A program made the translations under genes and the position numbers. Positions 1 through 7,091 of a stretch of 41,930 nt of DNA are shown here, piece by piece. Under the pieces are notes generated by a model. It made no database searches. It saw only the letters and a list, made by a program, of their open reading frames with translations, and was not told the DNA's origin. Every line of letters starts with the position of its first letter. Position 1 is the stretch's first letter. Source of the stretch: Butyricicoccus sp. (GTDB taxonomy: Bacteria > Bacillota > Clostridia > Oscillospirales > Oscillospiraceae); NCBI GenBank assembly GCA_023664105.1, contig JAMPGF010000003.1, positions 1 through 41,930 on the forward strand. The letters are read 5' to 3'.

Positions 1-67
1 ATTCTCGATTGAAAGTTCAATCGGGAATTCCGCGTGCTGCGCACGCTCGCGCCGCGCAAAGCGCGTC
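1..67. repeat. Hairpin-rich intergenic repeat, family 1, copy 1
   Basis: This block matches 1222-1288 at 66 of 67 positions. It opens with an inverted repeat (TTCTCGATTGAA, two bases, TTCAATCGGGAA, with one mismatch in this copy). Two further small hairpins follow: GCGTGC-TGC-GCACGC and CGCGC-AAA-GCGCG. No reading frame in it looks coding. It may begin before the window. At its right it runs into the right half of a second repeat family (86-143), so this copy is a mosaic of two element types. I do not recognise the family. Confidence 0.8.
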
Positions 68-85
68 GCGCCGTCTGCTGTGCAT

Positions 86-143
86 GGATGCCGCATCCAC
101 TTTGGGGAAAAAGCTCTTGGAGCTTTTTATCAGGGTTTAGTAT
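86..143. repeat. Right half of the TIR hairpin element (family 2)
   Basis: These 58 bases match 13276-13333 at 56 positions. They contain GGATG-CCG-CATCC, AAAAAGCTC-TTG-GAGCTTTTT, and the 14-bp end sequence TCAGGGTTTAGTAT that forms the right terminal inverted repeat of the complete copy at 13212-13333. The left half and left terminal repeat are missing here and replaced by family 1 sequence. The copy sits directly behind the stop codon of citC. Confidence 0.8.
108..128 (-). terminator. Probable citC terminator inside the repeat
   Basis: A perfect 9-bp stem AAAAAGCTC / GAGCTTTTT with loop TTG lies 24 bases past the citC stop. Read on the minus strand the hairpin ends in TTTTT, as an intrinsic terminator should. 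Because the stem is flanked by A and T runs it could work in both directions. The call rests on structure alone. Confidence 0.6.
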
Positions 144-151
144 CAAAAATA

Positions 152-1189
152 TCAGTAATGTACCACATCTGTCTCCGCCCGGATTGCCCGGATCACCGGG
201 GCGGCCTCGGGGGAGGTGAAGAAGCGGAGCGTGGAGGGGGGGAGCATATCCCGGATTTGTTCCAACGCCCCGTCGTGAATGGCCTGGCGCACCGTGCTGG
301 CGCTGACCACCCTTCCCTCCGTCTCCAGGCGGGGGATGATCCGGCACTCGATCCCCGCCTCCGGCAGGCGCTGGGCCATGACCTGGTTGTACAGGGCGGT
401 GACGTGGCTGGACGGCTCCTCCCCCACGTAGCGGCGCGTGATGCCCAGACAGGGGGCGATGCGGCGGAAGACAGCCAGATCCAGGGCCGCATGGGTGCAT
501 ATCACCGTATCCTCGTCCCGGAGAAAATAGCTGGGGAAGGTGGCGGAGCTGATCATATAGGGCCCAGAGTCGTGGCATCTCACGTTGGGCAGGTGGGCCG
601 TTCCCTCCCGCACCAGACGGCGGCGCACGGCGAAGGGGATGGGGCCTGCCTCTTCACTGAGGACGAAGAGGTGGACGGTGTCGTTCTCCGCCGCGGCCCG
701 TTCCACCAGGTGCAGGTGACCCAGCGTGAAGGGGTTGGCATTCATGACGATGGCGGCGGAGCTTCCCTCGCGCCGGTGCCGGGCCAGAGCGGCGCAGTAG
801 TCGGCAAAGCCATGACGGCGGTTCTCCATAAATACCAGGCGGTCCTCAACCCGGGCGATCTCGTGGAAGTCCAGGTCGCCGAAGAATTTGGCGCTCTGCA
901 CCTTGGTGTACAGGAAGAGATGTGTGTTGCCCCGCTGTGCCTGGACCTCCGCCAAATGGCTCACCACCTGATTGAGAAGACCCTCGCCCTGGTGCTCATG
1001 GGACACCGCCAGACACCGGATGGTGTTCCCGAAGCAGCTGCCGGTGGCGGTCAGCTCCCAGTCATCGTCGAACAGGCCGCAGGAGTAGTCCAGATTGCCG
1101 TCCCGCCGGATGCCTTCCTGCAGCAGGAGGGCGTCCATCTGCCGGTTCTCCCGGATATCGCCGGGGCGGATCTCAGAGATGAAGGACAT
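152..1189 (-). CDS. citC: [citrate (pro-3S)-lyase] ligase CitC
   Basis: The 345-residue product matches CitC in length and layout. CitC uses ATP and acetate to acetylate the thiol of the citrate lyase prosthetic group on CitD, switching the lyase on. Residues 1-120 look like the N-terminal acetyltransferase-type domain. A nucleotidyltransferase domain follows, with MNANPFTLGHLHLVE (149-163) as the ATP-binding TLGH motif and SASTVR (296-301) as the second nucleotide-binding motif. ATG at 1189 is preceded by AAGGAG with 10 bases of spacing. Citrate lyase operons usually carry citC next to citD; here it stands alone, about 9 kb from citDEF and on the other strand. A promoter using a repeat-borne -35 box lies just upstream. 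Identification is firm; the partner is inferred to be CitDEF in this window. Confidence 0.93.
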   Translation of the reverse strand: MSFISEIRPGDIRENRQMDALLLQEGIRRDGNLDYSCGLFDDDWELTATGSCFGNTIRCLAVSHEHQGEGLLNQVVSHLAEVQAQRGNTHLFLYTKVQSAKFFGDLDFHEIARVEDRLVFMENRRHGFADYCAALARHRREGSSAAIVMNANPFTLGHLHLVERAAAENDTVHLFVLSEEAGPIPFAVRRRLVREGTAHLPNVRCHDSGPYMISSATFPSYFLRDEDTVICTHAALDLAVFRRIAPCLGITRRYVGEEPSSHVTALYNQVMAQRLPEAGIECRIIPRLETEGRVVSASTVRQAIHDGALEQIRDMLPPSTLRFFTSPEAAPVIRAIRAETDVVHY

Positions 1190-1212
1190 TGCTTACACGC
1201 TCCTTGTCTCAT

Positions 1213-1241
1213 TTTATACTGATTCTCGATTGAAAGTTCAA
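1213..1241 (-). promoter_or_regulatory. Candidate citC promoter, -35 inside a repeat
   Basis: On the minus strand TTGAAC (1236-1241) and TATAAA (1213-1218) are separated by exactly 17 bases, a near-consensus vegetative promoter placed just before the citC ribosome site. The -35 hexamer is part of the right arm of the perfect palindrome in the family 1 repeat. The -10 lies outside the repeat. Confidence 0.6.
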
Positions 1242-1288
1242 TCGAGAATTCCGCGTGCTGCGCACGCTCGCGCCGCGCAAAGCGCGTC
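1222..1288. repeat. Hairpin-rich intergenic repeat, family 1, copy 2
   Basis: This copy has the perfect form of the palindrome (TTCTCGATTGAA, AG, TTCAATCGAGAA), followed by GCGTGC-TGC-GCACGC and CGCGC-AAA-GCGCG. It differs from copy 1 at one base in 67. It lies in the gap between the 5' end of citC and the 3' end of the hydratase gene. The two copies therefore flank citC as direct repeats about 1.2 kb apart, which could allow deletion of citC by recombination. Confidence 0.85.
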
Positions 1289-1329
1289 TCATTAAAACTA
1301 TTGTATCAGACATTTTGGGAAAAAGAAAG

Positions 1330-1359
1330 CCCCCGCGCCGTTTTTCCGGCGCGGGGGCT
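1330..1359 (-). terminator. Intrinsic terminator of the hydratase gene
   Basis: A perfect 12-bp GC-rich stem (GCCCCCGCGCCG / CGGCGCGGGGGC) with a six-base loop sits 9 bases past the stop codon. On the minus strand it is followed by TTTCTTTTT. This is a textbook intrinsic terminator for the gene at 1369-3636. Confidence 0.9.
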
Positions 1360-1368
1360 CTACGCTTA

Positions 1369-3636
1369 TTACTTGCTGTTCCGGTAGTAGTTGATCAGGC
1401 AGCCGTTGGCGATGATATCGCGCTCCGGCTCGGTCAGCGCTCCGGTGGAGACGGTGAAGGCAGTCACCCTGCCCTCGGCATTCACGGCGTAGGCCTTGAT
1501 GCTCTCGGCATTCTCGAGGACCTTTTGACGGATGCCGGGGACGAAGATATAGTCGCCCAGGGAGAACACAGAGGGATCCTCCACCAGGAAGGGCACCATG
1601 CCCCAGTTGATGCAGTTGGAGCGGTAGCGCTTGGTGGCATACTGCCTGGCGAAGTTGGCGGCGGCGCCCACCACACGCTGGCAGGAGGCGGCCTGCTCAC
1701 GGGCGGAGCCGTCGCCGGGCATGTTGGCGAAGATGGTGGAGCCGATCTCGGTGTTGGGCAGGTCGCAGGACACGCCGGCCTTCTCAAGGGCGGCGGCCAC
1801 GGCGGCGATCTCATCGGGGAGGGCGGCACCGGCTTCGCGGTCACGCTCGATCTGGCGCACGGCCTTGCTGCGGGAAACGTACTCCGGATCGCGGCGGGAC
1901 AGGGCGAACTCGCTCAGACGCTCGGGGTTGGAGCGGTAGCTGGAGGTCTCGCCGGAGGGGATGAGCTCGTCGGTGGTGGTGACGGGGTCGGTGATGTAGG
2001 AGCAGACCTTGACCAGCAGGTCGTCGGTCAGGGCGGGGAACTCCGGCCAGTCCTTGATGTTGGGGCCGAACTTCAGTCCGTACTCCGGCTCCGGCTTGCC
2101 CCAGCCGTTGTAGACGCGCTTCTGATAGACGCCCTGGTCGAAATGGTAGTCGGGAGTGGTGTACTCCACCTCAATGTCGGTGGCGGCGGTGAGCCTGCCG
2201 CCGTTGGCGGCGGTGGCGGCGATGGAGCGGGTGTCCATCAGCGCCACGGCGCTCATCTGGCCCTCGCCGGGCTTGGAGCCCTCGCGGTTGGGGAAGTTGC
2301 GGGTGGTGTGGCGGATGGAGAACTCGCCGTTGGCGGGGCAGTCGCCCGCGCCGAAGCAGGGACCGCAGAAGCACTCGCGCATGATGGCGCCGGCGGCCAG
2401 CAGGTCGGCGGCACGGCCTGTACGGATCAGCTCCAGATTGGCGGGCATGGAGCCGGGATAGATGCTCAGGGTGAAGGCCCCGTTGCCGCAGCTCCTGCCG
2501 CGCAGGATGTCGGCGGCGGCGCAGAGGCTGTCATAGGTGCCGCCGGCGCAGCCGGCGATCTCGCCCTGCTCCACCCAGACGGCGCCGTCGTGATACTTGC
2601 TGTCGAGCTCCATCTTCGCGCCCTTGATCTGGCGGTTGGCCTCCTCCTGTACCTGATGGAGGATGTCCTGGGCGTTCTCCTGAAGCTCGTGAATGGTGTA
2701 GACGTTGGAGGGGTGCATGGGCATGGCGATGGTGCACTCCACGGCGGACAGGTCCACGTACACGCAGCCGTCGTACCAGGCGACATCGGCGGGCTTGAGC
2801 TCTTTATAGGCGTCGGGACGGCCGTGGAGGGTGAAGTAGCGCTTAGTCTCCCCGTCGGTGACCCAGATGGAGGACCAGCAGGTGGTCTCGGTGGTCATGA
2901 CGTCGATGGCGTTGCGGTACTCGGCGGACAGCCCGGCGATGCCGGGGCCGACGAACTCCATAACCTTGTTCTTGACATAGCCGCTCTTGTACACCGCGCC
3001 GATGATGCTCAGCGCCACGTCCTGGGGACCTACGCCGGGCTTGGGAGCGCCGGTGAGGTAGATGGCGATGACGCCGGGACGGGCGAAGTCATATGTACGG
3101 CGCAGCAGCTGCTTGGCCAGCTCGCCGCCGCCCTCGCCCACGGCCATGGTGCCCAGAGCGCCGTAGCGGGTGTGGGAGTCGGAGCCCAGGATCATCCGGC
3201 CGCAGCCGGCCATCATTTCGCGGTTATAGCTGTGGATGTTGGCCAGGTTGGTGGGGACGTAGATGCCGCCGTACTTGTGGGCGGCGGACAGGGCAAACTT
3301 GTGGTCGTCCTCGTTGATGGTGCCGCCGACGGCGCACAGGGAGTTATGGCAGTTGGTCAGCACGTAGGGGATCGGGAACTCGGTCATGCCGGAGGCGCGG
3401 GCGGTCTGGATGATGCCCACATAAGTGATGTCGTGGCTGGTGAGGGAGTCGAAGCGCAGGCGGAGGTTGTCCATGTCCTCGGCGGTGTTGTGGGCCTTCA
3501 GTATGCCGTAGGCCATGGTGCCCTGGCCTGCCTTGCGGCGGTCGCCCGGTGCCCCGGTGCGCGCGGCGAACTCATCTTCCGTGACGAGCTCGCTCCCGTT
3601 GAGGAGATAGACACCGGATTCGTACAGCTTAACCAT
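1369..3636 (-). CDS. Aconitase-family hydratase (YbhJ-like)
   Basis: The 755-residue protein has aconitase-family features throughout and the length of the YbhJ-like group. GSDSHTR (151-157) is the substrate-binding motif. C363 (AGCAGGTYDS), C424 and C427 (CFCGPCFGAGD) are placed like the three ligands of the [4Fe-4S] cluster. TTRNFPNREG matches the usual SNRNFEGR region. GDGSAREQAA (641-650) matches the swivel-domain motif that holds the catalytic serine. It should therefore be a functional iron-sulfur hydro-lyase in the cytosol, but the exact acid is unknown. The context of a tricarboxylate transporter and citrate lyase suggests an aconitate, isocitrate or related substrate. ATG at 3636 has AAGGA upstream. 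It is transcribed divergently from a LysR gene that probably controls it. Housekeeping AcnA/AcnB and 3-isopropylmalate dehydratase are less likely on sequence and length. Confidence 0.82.
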   Translation of the reverse strand: MVKLYESGVYLLNGSELVTEDEFAARTGAPGDRRKAGQGTMAYGILKAHNTAEDMDNLRLRFDSLTSHDITYVGIIQTARASGMTEFPIPYVLTNCHNSLCAVGGTINEDDHKFALSAAHKYGGIYVPTNLANIHSYNREMMAGCGRMILGSDSHTRYGALGTMAVGEGGGELAKQLLRRTYDFARPGVIAIYLTGAPKPGVGPQDVALSIIGAVYKSGYVKNKVMEFVGPGIAGLSAEYRNAIDVMTTETTCWSSIWVTDGETKRYFTLHGRPDAYKELKPADVAWYDGCVYVDLSAVECTIAMPMHPSNVYTIHELQENAQDILHQVQEEANRQIKGAKMELDSKYHDGAVWVEQGEIAGCAGGTYDSLCAAADILRGRSCGNGAFTLSIYPGSMPANLELIRTGRAADLLAAGAIMRECFCGPCFGAGDCPANGEFSIRHTTRNFPNREGSKPGEGQMSAVALMDTRSIAATAANGGRLTAATDIEVEYTTPDYHFDQGVYQKRVYNGWGKPEPEYGLKFGPNIKDWPEFPALTDDLLVKVCSYITDPVTTTDELIPSGETSSYRSNPERLSEFALSRRDPEYVSRSKAVRQIERDREAGAALPDEIAAVAAALEKAGVSCDLPNTEIGSTIFANMPGDGSAREQAASCQRVVGAAANFARQYATKRYRSNCINWGMVPFLVEDPSVFSLGDYIFVPGIRQKVLENAESIKAYAVNAEGRVTAFTVSTGALTEPERDIIANGCLINYYRNSK

Positions 3637-3680
3637 GTTGATCCATCCTTTCTAAATATAAAATAATTTCTTGGTTCCTG

Positions 3681-3717
3681 TTGAATTTATGATACCATAA
3701 CGTTACAATATAAACAA
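3681..3717. promoter_or_regulatory. Overlapping divergent promoters with a dyad operator
   Basis: On the plus strand TTGAAT (3681-3686), 17 bases, then TACAAT (3704-3709) fits a promoter for the LysR gene. On the minus strand TTGTTT (3712-3717), 17 bases, then TATCAT (3689-3694) fits one for the hydratase. Between and across them lies an imperfect 20-bp dyad at 3692-3711 with core TAACGTTA (3698-3705). It contains two T-N11-A patterns (3693-3705 and 3698-3710), as expected for a LysR-type binding site. This suggests autoregulation and control of the hydratase from one site. Confidence 0.6.
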
Positions 3718-3769
3718 CTGTCAAAGATAAGATGAGAAGTATAAATTTTATTTATAGGATGTGAGACGG

Positions 3770-4696
3770 ATGACAGACCGGGAGCTTTTATACGTCACCA
3801 CCATCGCCCAGGAGGGGAGCCTGACACGGGCCGCCCAGAAGCTGTACATCACCCAGCCCGCCCTGAGCCACAGCCTGACCGGGATCGAGCGCTCGCTGGG
3901 ACAGCCCCTGTTCCGGCGGGAGAGCCGCGGGCTTGTGCTGACCTGCGCCGGCGAGCGGTACTGTGAGACGGCACGGGAAATCCTGCGGATGTACGGAGAC
4001 CTGGAGCAGCAGTTGGGGGAGATCGAGGGCCTGCGGCGGGGCCGTGTGCTGGTGGGCATGACCCGCTTTTTGTCCATGGAGCTGATGCCCCGTGTGTTTC
4101 CTGCGTACCGGAGGCGGTACCCGGGCGTGGAGATTCAGCTGCGGGAGGAGCCGTCGGGCCGGCTGATGGAGATGCTGTCCACCCGGCAGCTGGACCTGGG
4201 GGTAATGAACCTGACGGGGGAGGAGGCGGAGCAGATGGCGGAGGACTATGACTGCCGCGTTTTGTACCGGGACCCCTTCGTCATCGCCGCCGCCAGGGGG
4301 GACCCCATAGGCCGCTTCGCCGAGGACGCCGCCGGGGGCGGCCTGCCCGTGCTGGACCCCCGGTACCTGGAGGGGCGGGCCTTCTGCGCGGTAACGCCGG
4401 GGCAGCGGATCCGCCGGGTGACCGACCGGGTGTTCCGCCAGGCCGGGGTCAAGCCGGAGATAGTGTTCACCTCCTCCAGCTTCGAGACGGCCCGCCGGGT
4501 GGCCTGCTCCGGGCAGGGCATCGCCATGCTCCCGCGCCGGTACGCCGCGCTGCTCTCCGGCGGCGGGGAGGCGGACTACTACGCCCTGCCGGAGGAGTAT
4601 CACGCGCTGCTGCTGGCGGCGGCGGTGCGTTCCAGGGAGAGCTATCTCCCCGCGGCGGCGGCCAGGTTTTTAGAGATTCTGGAGGAGGTGAGATAA
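3770..4696 (+). CDS. LysR-family transcriptional regulator
   Basis: The 308-residue protein begins with a LysR winged helix (MTDRELLYVTTIAQEGSLTRAAQKLYITQPALSHSLTGIE), followed by the usual linker helix and a periplasmic-binding-protein-like effector domain from about residue 90. Starting at ATG 3770 puts the helix at the expected distance from the N terminus. A GTG three codons upstream (3761) is also possible. It is divergent from the hydratase gene with overlapping promoters, so hydratase control is the natural inference. The effector is probably a carboxylic acid related to the hydratase substrate, but nothing in the sequence fixes this. Confidence 0.9.
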   Translation: MTDRELLYVTTIAQEGSLTRAAQKLYITQPALSHSLTGIERSLGQPLFRRESRGLVLTCAGERYCETAREILRMYGDLEQQLGEIEGLRRGRVLVGMTRFLSMELMPRVFPAYRRRYPGVEIQLREEPSGRLMEMLSTRQLDLGVMNLTGEEAEQMAEDYDCRVLYRDPFVIAAARGDPIGRFAEDAAGGGLPVLDPRYLEGRAFCAVTPGQRIRRVTDRVFRQAGVKPEIVFTSSSFETARRVACSGQGIAMLPRRYAALLSGGGEADYYALPEEYHALLLAAAVRSRESYLPAAAARFLEILEEVR

Positions 4697-4716
4697 GGGG
4701 CCGGCCTAAGCCCCTT
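4695..4716. terminator. Hairpin between convergent lysR genes
   Basis: AAGGGGC (4695-4701) pairs with GCCCCTT (4710-4716) across an 8-base loop. The hairpin overlaps the end of the plus-strand lysR and the stop codon of the minus-strand lysR. There is no U tract in either direction, so termination is uncertain. Confidence 0.35.
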
Positions 4717-5644
4717 CCGCCCCCTGGCGCCCGCGGCGGCGGCTCTCACGGGTGGCAGCCTGGACCATCTCGATAAAGTCGCGGGTGTAGGCGGGCAGGT
4801 ATTTCTCCCGCTGGTGGCAGGCGTAGAAATGCCGCTGCTCGTTGAGCTCGTCCACCTGGTAGCACACGCCCTCTCCGGCGATGGCCGGGGCGTCGCGCAC
4901 GAAAACCTGCGGGCAGAGCATACAGCAGCCGCAGGCCACGGCGGTGCGCATCGCCCCTTCCAGGCTGTCTGTCTCCATCAGGATACGCGGGGAAATGCCG
5001 CAGCGGGCAAAGACCCGGTCCTGGATGACGCGGATGTTGTGGCCGGGCTTGAGGGAGACGAAGCGCTCGCCCACCAGCTCTATCAGGCTGACGGAGTCCC
5101 CCGGGCGGCGGCGGGAGCCGAGGGCGCTGCCCCGGCTGGTGAGGAGAACGTAGCTTTCGTTCTCGATCAATATGTACTTCAGGTTGCTGTCGGAGGGCTC
5201 GGTGGTCACAAGGCCGAGGTCGATCTTTCCGTCTCCCACGATTTTCTCCAGCAGCTCGGAACCGTGTTCCTCCAATATGAGCTGCACGTCCGGGTAGCGC
5301 CGGCTGAACTCGGGCAGCACCAGGGGCAGAAGCTGAAGCCCCCGCTGGATGCTGAAGCCCAGGCGCAGGCAGCCCTGTTTCTCGTTGCGGATGTTCTCTA
5401 AAATGCCGTTGAGCTGCTCCTCCTGGGCAATCATCGCACGGGCAGCTTGCAGATACTGCTCTCCGGCGTAGGTCAGCTTTGGGGGCGATATGCCCCGCTC
5501 GAAGATGGCGATGCCCATCTCCTGCTCCACCAGGCGCACCGTCTGGCTGAGGGAGGGCTGGGAGACGAAAAGCTTTTTTGCCGCAGCCGTGACGCCGCCG
5601 GACTCGTAGATCGCGTTGATGTAGCGGGCGCGTTTCAGATTCAT
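4706..5644 (-). CDS. LysR-family transcriptional regulator
   Basis: With ATG 5644 the product is 312 residues and starts MNLKRARYINAIYESGGVTAAAKKLFVSQPSLSQTV, a standard LysR helix-turn-helix. An effector-binding domain follows and the last 20 residues are basic (RESRRRGRQGA). A longer form from ATG 5680 adds 12 arginine/proline-rich residues. AAAGGAG directly abuts that ATG with no spacer, while ATG 5644 has no clear ribosome site, so the start is unresolved. The gene is divergent from tctC with a 371-base gap containing a nested inverted repeat, which makes it the likely regulator of the tct-cit operon. Its effector could be citrate or a related acid; this is inference from position. Confidence 0.88.
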   Translation of the reverse strand: MNLKRARYINAIYESGGVTAAAKKLFVSQPSLSQTVRLVEQEMGIAIFERGISPPKLTYAGEQYLQAARAMIAQEEQLNGILENIRNEKQGCLRLGFSIQRGLQLLPLVLPEFSRRYPDVQLILEEHGSELLEKIVGDGKIDLGLVTTEPSDSNLKYILIENESYVLLTSRGSALGSRRRPGDSVSLIELVGERFVSLKPGHNIRVIQDRVFARCGISPRILMETDSLEGAMRTAVACGCCMLCPQVFVRDAPAIAGEGVCYQVDELNEQRHFYACHQREKYLPAYTRDFIEMVQAATRESRRRGRQGAEGA

Positions 5645-5878
5645 GTGGCACGGGCGGCGGGAGGGACGTGCTCCCGCCATCTCCTTTCTGTGTCTCCGGC
5701 GCGGGGATGCGCGCCGGGGGAAGGGCGCTTTGCGCTTATGGTGTTATTAGCCAAAACGGGGAGCAAACTTTTTATGGCATAATATTTTACTTATCAAAAA
5801 AGCAAAAACAAAGTATTTTTCTTTTTGCCAGATTGGTGGTAAAATTGCTTTTATCATAAGTTATAATACGAACCTCCC

Positions 5879-5928
5879 AAAAATGCAAGTGCTTTATGCG
5901 ATATTCACGAAGCATACATTGCATTTTT
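5879..5928. promoter_or_regulatory. Nested inverted repeat upstream of tctC
   Basis: AAAAATGCAA (5879-5888) and TTGCATTTTT (5919-5928) are perfect inverted arms 30 bases apart. Inside them TTATGC and AAGCATA form a second, shorter pair. The dyad lies in the gap between the minus-strand lysR and tctC, where a LysR activator site is expected. The rest of the gap (5645-5878) is AT-rich and shows no gene. Confidence 0.5.
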
Positions 5929-5954
5929 GTTATGGATAGCTTATGACTTATGAC
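5927..5954 (+). promoter_or_regulatory. Candidate tctC promoter
   Basis: TTGTTA (5927-5932), 16 bases, then TATGAC (5949-5954) is a weak promoter match. Its -35 overlaps the right arm of the nested inverted repeat, which would suit activation by a bound LysR protein. Other AT-rich hexamers nearby could serve instead. Confidence 0.35.
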
Positions 5955-6015
5955 AGCCTGCCGGGGATGCGGCAGAAAATCCCATATATCATATATTATA
6001 AGAGGAGGAACCGAA

Positions 6016-6987
6016 ATGAAAATGAAAAAGCTCCTGGCACTGCTCCTGGCAACGATGATGCTCCTGGCTCTGTGCGCCTGCGGGGACGAGCCCGTAGACG
6101 AGAACGCCCCGTTCGTGTTCGAGCGTCCCATCGAAATCGTCTGCCCCTGGGGCGCCGGCGGCGGCGCCGACACCACGCTCCGCCAGTTCGCCACCCTGCT
6201 CCAGCAGGAGCTGGGCCAGACCGTCAACGTCAACAACGTCGCCGGCGCCGGCGGCGTGCAGGGCGTGCAGTACGTTGTGCAGCAGCCCTCTGACGGCTAC
6301 ACCTGGCTGATGTGCACGCCTTCCCCCATGCTGGCCCAGATCAGCGGCGCGACCGAGTTCGACGTGTACGGCCAGATCAAGCCCATCTGCAACATGGTTT
6401 GGGACTGCAACATATTCGTGACCAGCTCAAATTCCCCCTACAACAGCTGGCAGGAGCTGGTTGACTACATCGACGCCAACCCCGGCGCCGTGCAGTGCGG
6501 CGTTATGACCAAGACCGGCCTTGACGGCGCCTGCGTGGTCGCCGCCTTCGACAATAAGGTCGAGGCCGTCGGCTACACCGAGGGCTCCCAGCTCAACTCC
6601 GACGTTATCGGCGGCCACATCGCCCTGGCTTGCGTCGGCCCCGCCGAGGTCCTTGCCATGCTCCAGTCCGGAGACATGAAGGGCATCCTCGCCTGCACCG
6701 AGAAGCGCCTGACCATCGACGAGCTCAAGGACGTGGAGTGCGCCGGCGAAGTCGGCGTGGACTGCTACTACGGCCCCTACCGCGGAATCTTCTGCAAGAA
6801 TGACATGCCCCAGAACGCCATCGACGCCTTTGTCGCCGCGGCTGAGAAGGTCGTCAACAGCGACGAGTTCCAGAACTGGACCAAGACCCAGAACCTTGAC
6901 CAGCGCACCAGCTGGATGGATCCCGCCACCTACCAGGCCCAGTGGGACGCTGACTACAAAGAGCTGACCGAGATGTTCGGCTCGTAA
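6016..6987 (+). CDS. tctC: Tripartite tricarboxylate transporter binding protein TctC
   Basis: ATG 6016 follows AGAGGAGG and gives 323 residues starting MKMKKLLALLLATMMLLALCACG. This is a lipoprotein signal with Cys22 as the probable lipid-attached residue. The mature part has the TctC/Bug pattern: RPIEIVCPWGAGGGADTT near residue 37, then VNNVAGAGGVQGVQYVVQ. It is the extracytoplasmic receptor that captures a carboxylate and delivers it to TctBA. It is the first gene of the tctCBA-abrB-citDEF run. A stable hairpin follows its stop and probably keeps its transcript more abundant than the membrane genes. Citrate is the favoured ligand because citrate lyase lies downstream, but Bug-type proteins bind many carboxylates. 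Confidence 0.92.
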   Translation: MKMKKLLALLLATMMLLALCACGDEPVDENAPFVFERPIEIVCPWGAGGGADTTLRQFATLLQQELGQTVNVNNVAGAGGVQGVQYVVQQPSDGYTWLMCTPSPMLAQISGATEFDVYGQIKPICNMVWDCNIFVTSSNSPYNSWQELVDYIDANPGAVQCGVMTKTGLDGACVVAAFDNKVEAVGYTEGSQLNSDVIGGHIALACVGPAEVLAMLQSGDMKGILACTEKRLTIDELKDVECAGEVGVDCYYGPYRGIFCKNDMPQNAIDAFVAAAEKVVNSDEFQNWTKTQNLDQRTSWMDPATYQAQWDADYKELTEMFGS

Positions 6988-7015
6988 ACCGTACCTGCAC
7001 CGTGACAAATCCGCT

Positions 7016-7050
7016 CCCGGCGGCGCGGACCGAAAGCCCCCGCCGCCGGG
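7016..7050 (+). terminator. Hairpin between tctC and tctB
   Basis: CCCGGCGGCG (7016-7025) pairs perfectly with CGCCGCCGGG (7041-7050) across 15 bases. The sequence after it is AATCCTTTAAG, without a full U tract. It is probably a partial terminator or 3' stabilising structure that raises tctC expression over tctBA. Confidence 0.55.
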
Positions 7051-7091
7051 AATCCTTTAAGAATCAGAAAGGGTGATTTCGTACGATTACG

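Noticed and set aside
1-1288. citC as cargo of a composite transposon between the two family 1 repeats
   Set aside because: The repeats are short, direct and non-coding, and no transposase lies between them. A deletion-prone arrangement is plausible, but transposition of the segment is not supported.
1255-3666. 803-codon plus-strand frame over the hydratase gene
   Set aside because: The minus strand encodes a complete aconitase-family protein with cluster cysteines. The plus frame is a Gly/Ala/Val-rich shadow.
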